Source: Siphonodentalium dalli
Lineage: Eukaryota; Mollusca; Scaphopoda; Gadilida; Siphonodentaliidae
Direction: 5' to 3'
Length of the DNA stretch: 64,000 bases
NCBI GenBank assembly: GCA_032622095.1
Contig: CP136067.1
Location: forward strand, 53,485,899 to 53,549,898
Shown here: positions 45,201 to 57,200 of the stretch, in pieces
How positions within the stretch are numbered: position 1 is the stretch's first letter
How the letters are laid out: every line of letters starts with the position of its first letter
The notes under the pieces: generated by a model
The model's input: only the letters and a program-made list of their open reading frames with translations
What the model was told of the DNA's origin: nothing
Database searches by the model: none
Translations under genes and position numbers: made by a program

Positions 45201-48200
45201 GTTCGACTTTTTTTTTTTTTAAGTTACGCCTCATTTTCGACTTAGAAAAATTCTGTCCGACTTAATAACTTTAACAAATATGAACCGATTTCAATAATTT
45301 TTGGTATACATGCTTCTCACAATACCCTCTCTACATGATGCGGCTAGGGATTGGCTCAGACTGTTTTTCGTATTATTACACTTCATTTTCGACTTATATT
45401 GACTTATAAATTCTTTCAGACTTAATAACTTCAACAAATATGAACCAATTTGAATAATTTTTTCTTTACAAGCTTCTTGTGACACCATATCGATATTATT
45501 AGTCCGAATTTTTCTTTAAAATTAAAAATCTTTTATGTTGGGTTTACGGATAATACGGGTTGAATTTGCCACGGTGTGGTATGCTAGCACTCGAGTGCAC
45601 ACCTCTTGTTATTTTTTGTATACCAATGAAACACACAAATATGGCAGTACAGATATAGCGACCATGTGCTTTATGCATACACTTAGGTCCATGTGGATTT
45701 CAATGTTGTGATATCTGTAAAGGTAGACCTGTGCTTACAACTTTTACAAGTAAATTTAGTCAATTTTATATGAAAACTGAATATATTATCAATCACGTTT
45801 GCTCTCAGTGACTTGAGGACATACATAATCACACTATACTTATATCAAGTATAGACACTAGACAACTAGAGTAGTTAGATGGCAGAGTATATGGTAGAGC
45901 TTCTCAGTTAGCATTTACATGTATGGCAATGAGAAACGGGGTAAAGAAAATTAAACAATGTACATGTATAGTGAGGCGTACTGAATATACGAAGAATGCT
46001 ATAAAGCGGAACAGTAAATATGGTACCATGCAGTATGCCTGTGGTTTCTATAGGGTTGATGATTACTTTACAATTTCATATCAGTTATCCAATTTGTATA
46101 TTGATTTATCATACTCATGTTTTAGTTTACAGAAACCTTGTTAGATATTACAGTACTTTACTTTTTATCATCATTTGAAAAAATTTGATTTAAATCAATG
46201 ATTTTTTGGAAAAAAAATCATTGATTTAAATCGCTTGATTTATTGCTTGATTTAAATCGGCCAACCTTGCTCAACAGTGATTGTCAAGTTGTACACTGTT
46301 CAAATCTTGCACCAACGTGTGACCTTGAGCAAAGCTATTTGTACTGTGCTAGACTCCTCGTACCTAGACATAAAATAGACATCTGCATAATTTGTGGATG
46401 TACGTGTGCATGTCACCGCTCTAATGAATCACCTATGAAATGGCAGCATGCATTAGACTTGGCATGGCTCAACAACTTGGGTAATAATATAAACGCGCTT
46501 ATAGACGCATTGTAATTAAGTGCTCTATATAAAAACTATCCATTATTATTATGATTAATGTCTAAATTGAGAGTCGATTATGCACAAGGTCTACCACAAT
46601 TTTATGCTCTTTACTGATTTGTGACTATCAAAAACTGACTAGGGGGGGGGAGGGGTCTGAAACAGACGACAGAGTTTGGCATCAATATTTTCAGTTATGA
46701 AACAGTAACCTTTAATAAATACAAATACTTCACTGAGCTGTCCTATTTATTTGTTCATTATTTATTGCAGTTTCTGGGTGAGACTGATTGGCCATCAAAA
46801 GATGAGTGCGATCAGTATGTGCAGCAAGTTCCAGATCCAAGAAATCTCTCAACAGTTTACTTAACTCCTGAGAACAAGGGTTTCCGGTACGATTTTATAT
46901 ACATTCAATGGGTGGATGTAGAAAACATCACTACAATTTTCGTTTGGTCAAAGAGAAAGATTTCTATAACTTTAAAAAAATATCTTCAATTATGTTTAAT
47001 GATACTGTTAATTATGTTAGCCGACAGTCAGTTAAATTGTAATATATTCTTTTTCAAGTGATATTTTGAAAATTTTAGTTAAAGTTGTTTATTGTGAGAA
47101 TAGACAATGTGTTAGTGTTATTTCAATTGTTAATGAAGCTATGCAAGCTTATAAGTGATTTAATTGCACTCATTTGCATAATAACATTGCTTGTTCATCT
47201 AATGCTTACTGTTTGGAATTCCCAATTTTAGCCTCAACGACACAAATTTTTCCCCAATGCAGGGCCCCCTGGACCCTTTCCAAAAATACTTAGGATTATC
47301 CCTGTACTGTATTTAGGGCCCAGTAATATCGACTTCCACGCAAACATTGGAAAATATCCCATCATACCTAATGGGAATTTAACATAGGGTGTTTGGATGA
47401 GGTATAATAAAAACAAAGCAATAATTTTGTGGACCAGTAATTAGTGTAACAATGGTGTGAAGACAGGGTGTGACTTTAAGATAGGAAAGATGTTTGTTTC
47501 ATGAATTGCAAGGAGATTGAATGCCTCATGGGAGGTAACTTTCTGTGTGCATACGAGACACATTTGTCGGCTTACAGTTTCTGCAATCAATATATTTTTT
47601 AAACAGCTCTTACTAATGAAGAACAAAATTGAATGTTACTTTTAGCCCTTTCTTTACCAAATACTCATTGACAAGTAGTTCCCTTTGGAAATGTTCAGAT
47701 AATAAGATCAGCAGGACGTTTGTTGAACTTATTATATGAACATTTCCCACCAATATGAATCCTTGTGCACTTGTATTATCTGCCATCGGCTTTTTCCCCT
47801 TTACATCTCTGATGAATAATAGACCATTCTGGTGTATACTTTTATAACTGAACAGGAGAATCCATTCAGTATAGAATGGGTTAAGTGGGATGCAGCATTA
47901 GAAATTGTACTTAAATTTTTTGTCAAAATGGTTGTTGCATTCATGGTCTTAGTGTTGAAACGACTTGGGTTTTTCATAGTCGACTAATCAACAGTCAAAA
48001 ATCGAGTCGAAGTCGACTAATCGACAACCCCCTTTCCCATGTGGCTATTGAGTACTATAAAATCACTGCGAGATAACTGCAGTTCCCATTTTTCATGGGA
48101 AGACGGAAACCGGTGGCCGGTGCTACTAAATTTGTATGCATCCAGGTAATTAATACTGGGTGATTTGGCTAAGTTGGCTTCAATGGGTTTCATTGTGTAT

Positions 48201-51200
48201 AGGTTTCTCGTTTAACGTTAAACACTTCATCATGCCATATCCGGACACATTAGTTGATATTCATACTGAATTAATTATACACATAGTGACTAGTGACAGA
48301 GAATATGAAATAAACGTATTTGTATAATTGTATATAATTCCAAGCGCAGCTGCCTGTACAGTTATCTTTGATCGGCCATCACGCAACAATGTTTAGCGAC
48401 ATTGTCGATTTCATAACTGGTGTTTGTGTAAGTAATTCTACTAAATAGCGCGGCTTTTGTTTTAACTTTAAACACTGTCCTTGCCATTGTTGGTATATTG
48501 TATTATACCATTATTCCCTCAAAAACATAGCGCATGCTCAGTTTAATATATAAAATGCAACTAATCGATTGGGATTCTGGAGCCGACTTTTGGTGAACAA
48601 TTTGTCGACGTCATTTAATCAACAAAACGTGGCAATAAAATGATATGACTCAATGTAATTTTGATGTGGGGAAAAACATTCATACATTTTTTTTCAGTGT
48701 CAAAGAGTTGCTTACTGTGGCCCAAAACCTTGCAGCTGGAACAGAGCATCCATTACCATGGTATCCGCCTGTATGCACCCAAGTGTATCAGCTAGGAGAA
48801 GGTTGGTTCAAGTCATATGACCATCTGGATTCGCTGAAGCTCGATCAAAGAACCAAGGTTCCAGTGTGGACAGTTGACCCTTCTATGACTCAGGTATATC
48901 AGTAGTACAGATTTGCAAAATGAAAAAATGAACAAAGTTTCTCCATCAATGATGCCGTAAATATACCTAGGATATTAAATTTACCCTGCAACGTCACTCA
49001 ACACACAATGCTTTATGGTGTCTGCAGTTTTGATTTGTTTGCATTTATCCAGCAATCTGTCATTCAATTAAGTTTATGTATACGCCTGATATAATAACTA
49101 GCAGGCTTTTAAAAATAAGATAGATATTGTAGACTTTCTAATGATATGGGCTATGCCACGAGAACACAGCTTTTTAGCTCACCTGAGACGAAGTCTCCGG
49201 TGGAGCTATAGTCATCACTCCTCGTCCGTCGTCTGTCCATCCGTCCGCCATGCCGTCCGTCCATCAACAATTCTTTAAACATCTTCTTCTTCGGAACCAT
49301 AAGACCGAATGGGTTCATATTTGATGTGGATGTTCCCTAGGTGACTCGCATTCAGATTTGTTCAAATGAGGTCTCCAGGTCAATTAGTTGCGAAAGCAGG
49401 GCCATAACTATATTCCTCCTTGGTAATTCTTATAACGACTTCTTGTCTAGAACCATTGGGCCGATTTAGCTTATATTTGGTATGGATGGTCCTTGAATGA
49501 CTGGGGTTCAGATTTGTTCAAATGGGGTCACTGGGTCAAATAGGGGTGGAGCCAGGGACATAACTCCAAAAACAAAATTATAAAAAAATATTGAACTCCT
49601 TTTTTTTTTAAAGCATTTTAAAAAATTAGAAAAACTGATGCCGTTGTAACATCAGCATAGTTTTGAAAATATTTAATGAAATCATTGAAACTTTCCCATC
49701 ACCCTCCCCCACATGACCCAGACCACCACCCTGCCCCCTACAACAGCATCCCACCCCATCTCATCTCCTAACTCACATGATCTCTCCCACCAGCAGATTC
49801 AGTCAATTGTATTAGCTACAGGCAGAGTTAATATAAATACACAGTCATCAATTGAGCTGTTATCAGGCTGACAGGTGTGAACAAATGCTTAGCTAGCACT
49901 CATGCCAGTGTGTGTTATTAAAATCAAATCAAAACAAATTATTGTTCTCAAACCTGAATTTAGTGTGTCTGACATTTGCAGAATGAGGTCCCCAGAGGGT
50001 GAATTTAGTTATGCTACCCTGCACAGCAGGCTAGCATCACCAAATACACTAGCCAGGGTCCTCATTCTGCTTAGGCCTCATCACCAACTTTAACTGAAGA
50101 ACTTCAGTCAGATGCTATGTCTCCCATAGCAGTTGAGGCCTAAACAGAATGAGGTCCACAGAGGGTAAATTTGGTGACGCTAGCCCGCATTGCAGGATTG
50201 CGTCATTAAATTCACCCTTTGGGGACCTCATTCTGAAAATGTCCGACACTATGTTCAGTCTTGGCTGTTCGAATATTATTTTCTTAACCACCAGTATCCA
50301 GTTGAACTCATTATACCCTGGTTTTGCAAAGAAAACTTGGGGGGGTATATTGGATTGAATTTGTCTGTCAGACTGTTCTCCCATCCATCCATCTGTCATT
50401 ATGTCTCTATCCGTCCATCAATTTTTTTCTTCTCCAGATACATATTAAAGACCAAATGGGTTTATATATTTTGGTGAGGATGTCCCCTAGGTGACTCATA
50501 TTCAGATTTGTTCAAATGAGTTCATCAGGTCAAATAGGTGAGAAGTCAGGACCATAACTCTTTCCTTCCATAGTAATTCTTAAATTTCTTCTCAAGAACC
50601 ATCAGGACTATTTAGGTTATGTTTGGTATGGTCCTTCGGTGACTGGGGTTTAGATTTTTTCAGATTTGGGGTCATTTTAGGAAAATCAGTTCAGTTCAAC
50701 TCTTAAAATCTACCGTCTGAAATTACCAAATGAATGGATCTCATAGATGGGGATTCACGTTTGTTCAAATAGGGGCAGAGATAAGAGATTTAATTATCAA
50801 CCAGCCACCCTACCTGTGCTATTTAGCTCCCCTGAGACTTCGTCTCCGGTGGAGCTATAGTCATCACTCCTCGTCCGTCCGTCCATCGTCCGTCCGTTCA
50901 AACTTTTGATGTTTAGGAGCTAAAAAGTGTGTCTAGCCCATAGTTATGAGCTAACAAATATTGTGAGCTAAGCTCCTAATAATTTGAAAAATGTTCATAC
51001 AAACAATATCTATGAGGTTTGCTCTCAGAAAAACATTATTTATAATTAACCTCTTAAAATTTGGACTTTGAACCAGTCCATCCGATGGACTAATTTTGCA
51101 GTTACCCCCCTTATCACACGAGCACTTTTGTAGCTCCCAATAATCGGACACGCTGATTTATACATGTAGCTCCCAATAATTGGACAGGCAGATCTATATA

Positions 51201-54200
51201 TACACATAACAGCTCTTAGTATTTGGACTTTGTAACTCCCAATAATCGGACACGCTGATACAGTGATTTATGTAGCATATCACGATAGTGACTATACGCA
51301 AAAACCATGTTCTGTGAAGATTATCTACCCAAATTTATAGAACAAAACACTAAATATGGGTAATTTTTCTATTTGACGGCAAAAATAGGTGATATTTTTG
51401 TATTGCGAATTCGCAATACTCTTCACAAGATACGATACACGTATCATGAGAAATCGTATTGCGATACATGTGTTTCGCAATTAATCGTTGCAGCCCTATT
51501 ATTTCCAATCAACCAGCTGTGATTCACTTTCAGCCCACGTGCTGATGTTAAAATCAATTTTGATAAATCATCTGAACCGAATTATTTGGTCTCATCATTC
51601 GCTGCAAACTTGAAATAAACTTCCACGACTTGTCACCTTGTGTGGGCGCATACATGTGGTCCCAACTGCTATTTATATTATGAAATACCCAATACACCAT
51701 TCACACAATTAAAATACTGAAAGTGTGTATTAATTGTATGGCGACTGCCAATGGTGAACTCGTACTTTGATCTTTCAACCTAATTTGCATATGCAAACGA
51801 ATCCGAAGACACTCAGGTTTCTCCGTTAAAGTCCGTGATTGAATGTTTACAAAACATATAGCATTACCTATTGCCGAAAAACATTAATTTTCTCAGTTAA
51901 TTTATGGCCCACAACTTTGATTATGGTTTCAAATTAATGATCGTTTTAATTGATTCAGTTTGGCGGGGTTACGAAGAAATTATTGAACCCTTAATATTTG
52001 GACTTTTGTAGCTCCCAATAATCGGACACGCTGATTTATACATGTAGCTCCCAATAATTGGACAGGCAGATCTACATGTATATATACACAAAAGCAGCGA
52101 TATTTTTGTAAACATTAGTCTACGATTGAGCTCTTAGTATTTGAACTTTTGTAACTCCCAATAATCGGACACGCTGATACAGTGATTTATGTAGCGTATC
52201 ACGATAGTGACTATACGCAGAAACCATGTTCTGTGAAGATTATCTACTTAAATTTCTAGAACAAAACACTAAATATGGGTAATTTTTCTATTTGACGACA
52301 AAATAGGTGACATTTTTGTATCGCGAAATCGCGATACACTTCACAAGATACGATACACGTATCATGAGAAATCGTATTGCGATACATGTGTATCGCAATT
52401 AATCGTTGCAGCCCTATTATTTCCGATCAACGAGCTGTGATTCACTTTCAGCCCATTTGCTGATGTTAAAATCAATTTTGATAAATCATCTGAACTGAAT
52501 TATTTTGTCTCATCATTCGCTGCAAATTTGAAATAAACTTCCACGACTTGTCACATTGTGCGGGCGCATACATGTGGTCCCAGCTGCTAGTTATATTATG
52601 AAATCCCCAATACACCATTCACACAATTAAAATATTCATGCACAGTCACGACAGTGAAACTGAAAGTGTGTATTGTATGGCGACTGCCAATGGTGAACTC
52701 GTACTTTGACCTTTCAACCTAATTTGCATATGCAAACGAATCCGAACACACTCAGGTTTCTCCGTTAAAGTCTCTGATTGAATGTTTACAAAACATATAG
52801 CATTATCTATTGCCGAAAAAATTTAATTTTCTCAGTTAATTTATGGCCCACAACTTTGATTAGGTTTTCAAATAAATGATCGTTTTAATTGATTCAGTTT
52901 GGCGGGGTTACAAAGAAATTATTGAACCCTTAATATTTGGACTTTTGTAGCTCCCAATAATCGGACACGCTGATTTATACATGTAGCTCCCAATAATTGG
53001 ACAGGCAGATCTACATGTATATATACACAAAAGCAGCGATATTTTTGTAAACATTAGTCTACGATTGAGCTCTTAGTATTTGAACTTTTGTAACTCCCAA
53101 TAATCGGACACGCTGATACAGTGATTTATGTAGCTCCCAATAATTGGACAGGCAGATATATATGTACACACAAGAACAGCAACAATTTTATGAACATTTG
53201 GCAAATGATTGAACCCTTAATATTTGGACTTTCGTAGCTCGCAATAATCGGACAGGCTGAAATAACACCACAGTCGCAATGTTGCCTAATAATAGATGGT
53301 GTAGTCATACCTACAGCAATTGTTCACACCGACATAGATTTCATATGTTTACATGGTAGGTTGTAGGTTCCAATTTTATTTACGTATATATGTTTATCAG
53401 TATTATAGCGTATTACATCACATAATTATACTGGAAATATATATATTTTATACTGGAATATATACTGGAATTTCACTGGGACAAAGGTGTACGAACCCTG
53501 GGCTCATATTCCCCTCATGGATCGCGTTCGATTGGATATGGACTCCATGAATGGAATATGAGCCCATGTATCCCGTCTGCCAAATGAATAACGTATATGT
53601 ATATCGATGGTCTTGTCTCAAGATTTTCGAATTGAATATTCCGTTTTTTCCCGGACAGATTGTCCCGAAAAACTTGTTTGGTAATTGTAAAACCAGTACG
53701 CATACAATTGGTGGTCGCTCACACGAAGCCCTTCACCTGAGTGAACATCAATCGCCTATACCAATTATCTGTATCATGGTGCATCATATGTGATAATAAT
53801 TTTTTAGTCCCCATTGTGTTAAAAAGAAAGTTACAATTTTCCACTTCGTCCCATGGCCTAACACTGTACATGGGCATATACGTCATTTTAACCAGGCAAC
53901 CGTGGTGCAGAAGGTCCTGTAGTTTCAGGATAGACTCTGTTAAACCCTAATCAATCAATCGATCAATCCATCTGTTTGTCTGAGACCAGTGAATATCAAC
54001 AAGTCTTCTGGCAGCTATTTAAAAAGTGAGATTTTGAATATTGCCAGTACATCATGATATTAAATTCAAATCAATAAGTGGACTATTGGTGCAGCAGTCA
54101 CCCAAGAATCACATAAAGACACTTAACCTCGGGCAGTGAGCCCCCCACCTATGTTTGGTTTATGAATTTATGGGAAATTCCTAAGAACTTGTAACACGGG

Positions 54201-57200
54201 ACTGAAATAATCTCATATTTGGATTTCACATAACCTCACCGGATGCTCCTTGATATTGGACGCCGAAAGCTCCTTGATATTGGACACAAAAAAGCTCCTT
54301 GATATTGGACACAAAAAAGCTCATAAACATCAAATGTTGGAACCACTATTGCAAACTCGTAAAAATTGGATAAAAATAGCTCATAATTTATTTAGCTCAT
54401 AAAGGGTAGATGTTGGTAGTACCGTCCATCCATCTGTCAACAATTCTTTGAACATCTGCTCTGGAACCATAAGACCAAATGGGTTCATATTTGGTGTGGA
54501 AGTTCCCTTGGTGACTCATTCATATTTGTTCAAATGAGGTCACTGGGTCAAATATTTGCGAAGCCAGGGCCATAACTCTTTCCCACCATAGTAATTCTTT
54601 TAAACATCTTCTTCAGAACGATAAGACCGAATGGTTTCATATTTGGTGTGGATGTTCCCTAGGTGACTCGCATTCAGATTTGTTCAAATGAGTTAACTTG
54701 GTGAAATAGTTGCGAAGCCAGGGCCATAACTATTTCCCTCCATAGTATTCTTAAAATGACTTCTCAAATACCATCGGGCCATATCGGTTCATATTTGGTA
54801 TGAAGGATCCTTGGGTGACTGGGGTTCAGATTTGTTCAAATCAGGTTACTGGGTCAAATGTGGGCGGGGCCAGGGACATAACTCCAATTTTTTTTTTTTT
54901 TAACTCTAGATATCTACTTCTTTTAAAGTGATTATGAAAAGTTCTGACTGTTGTGGTCTCCAGAGTCCCAGTCTTATCAGTCTTTGCAGTCTTGTGAGCG
55001 ACCCCACAGTCATTGACTGTCTTGTTTATTTTAATTGCCTAAACAAAATTTTTAAATTTAACCGTCCACCTAAAAAATTCTGAATTTTTTTTATGAAATT
55101 CTTGCAATATTTTTATTGTGACCTCATCCTCCATGCTATAGTAATATTGTGTATATAATTTCAGACCCTGCTTGATCAGGTTGATGGGAAGGCTACACAG
55201 GAAGAGGTGGGACAGAGAATACTTACTGCTCTGCAAATGGTTAGTAAATAAAATCTTTTCATTCACATGGATCAATTATTTGTTTATATTGTGGTTTGGC
55301 CTGACTACGAAATCACTGTTCAATGAAATATTTTACTCTACATTGGTTGTCGATATAGGATATAAGACCAAAGATCAGCTGTTATATCTGTTTTCCGAAT
55401 TAGTAAAATGTGGTGTAATAATTAATAGAATGTGCAAATAAGATTGCTTGTCAGTAATATAATTGTTAACTGATAACTTCTATAACATTGTGTTCAGCAA
55501 GGCACAATGCATTGGGCACTCGATAATGGCTACCTTAACCCTTTCTATACAAAATGGATTCTCCCAGTCAGAATTTCGGAATGGTCTATTATTGATTTGC
55601 AGGGATGTACGGGTAATATAAGCAGACAACAGGTAAATAAAAGTACAGAAGGAGTTAATTATTGAGGGAAATGTTTAGATAATAAGTTAAACAATTTTCA
55701 TTTGTTGAACATATTATCTGAACATTTTGTATGGGATAACTACTCATCGATTATGCTTTAGTATAGAAAAGGTTAACCTGTTTATGACTAAAATGATGTG
55801 AGGTGCTGGACCATTTACATTATGGCCTTTTTTCAATGGAAAACGATAATGGGATTATCACCAAAACCATACTGCTGACTGATTAAAAGCTATTATCATT
55901 TACATTCCTGAATCTTTGAGATACAGTGGTTCTGATGCACCGATCTCTGGGTTCCAGTTATGAATAATGGCTAAATGCTAGTGTGTTAACCCTTTACTCA
56001 ACAAACCGGCCAAAACCGGCCAAATAAAGCTTCAACAGCCTAAAATATCTTCGGTCTGTCTCAATAGAACCATACAAATATGGATATCATTGGAACCGGC
56101 TCCTTGACCACATTGTGATAGTTACAGTTAGCCCTGTGCCAATGCATTCTCTTATATATGCGAGTCGACCATAGGTCGCCTCGCATATATAAGAGAATGC
56201 ATTGGCCTAAAAAAAATCTTTTTTTAACACTTTTTACCATTTTTTCTTACATTCTTTAACAATTTTATATTTTTTAATGTGTTAAGCCAATGCATTCTCT
56301 TATATATAAGAGAATGCATTGGCACAGGGCCGTTCTGTTGGGTAAAGGGTTAAAGCATGTCCATATTCAATACAGACTTATAGCACACAGCGTATAGCAG
56401 CCTAGAGGTTAAACAATGCTATGACTCCTCCATTGTCTTATGAAATGAAGCTGGTAGCTATTAACCCTTTCTTTCCTAAATACTTATAGGCACTATGTGT
56501 GTCTTTAAATATATTACAGGTAACTCTCTTCTGACTAAATACTCACAGATGAGTAGTTCACTTGGGGATTACTATATAATGAGTTCAACAAACATCGTTA
56601 GGCCATTTATCATACTTATTAGCTAATCATTTCTTGCAAATGATTCTAATAGTAAACTTATATCTTCTGCACTTGTATTATAAAAGCACTCTTCCAAATG
56701 AATAATAGAGCATCATTAATTTTATAACTTACCCGTGTCTTTACTAAACACTCATTGACGAGTAGTTCCCATTGACCGTTTATTGAGCTTATTATAGATA
56801 CATTTCCCATCAATGAATAGGAATCTGTCAGCAATTATATTATTGGTTGTCTGCTTATGTTTCCTGAACATCCCTCCAGCTGAATAATAGACCACTCCAA
56901 TGTATATTTTTGTAACTGAATGGAAGAATCCATTCAGTAAAGAATGGGTTAAAAGGAGAATCTATTCAATAATGAAAGGGTTAGTCTAACATCGAAATCT
57001 TTTATATTTCAGGGTATAAGACCATTCTGGGTGCTGTTCAATCTGGCCGGGTTGTATTGGAGAGTGATCGGCAATAATTACCATGGCATTGAATGCCTGA
57101 GGCGGGCTGTGATAGATGTTGACAATCCTTATAAGGACGTACCCCTTAATAACCTGGCTAATATTCTATACAAATGGGGGAGATATGACGATGCTGTTGT

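Larger units (their letters stand above)
38951..45608. mobile_element. Mollusc-type 'tatacccc' repeat, split by a large insertion
   Basis: Starts 'attatacccccactttcaaa' (forming a GC-rich end hairpin with 'aaaatgggggtat') and runs through 'gtccgtccgtccgtccgtcc' and 'aacaaatatgaaccgatttc' units. It ends near 'gctagcactcgagtgcacac'. Flanking 'ttatttttt' words (38941 and 45609) may be its target duplication. It resumes at about 45138 after the inner element. Confidence 0.55.
38764..46269. mobile_element. hAT element, 7.5 kb including nested insertions
   Basis: Left end CAGGGTTGGTGATTTTTTTA; right end, read inward, CAAGGTTGGCCGATTTAAAT, with subterminal 'gatttaaatcga' repeats on both sides. It is flanked by cacaacag (38756-38763) and ctcaacag (46270-46277), a 7-of-8 match as expected for hAT. 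Only about 0.8 kb is its own sequence; the rest is later insertions. No transposase is recognised. Confidence 0.7.

Noticed and set aside
47955-48635. Possible hAT element with 'gtcgactaatcgac' ends
   Set aside because: Ends are only suggestive and no matching target duplication could be found. Kept only as a note in the intron description.
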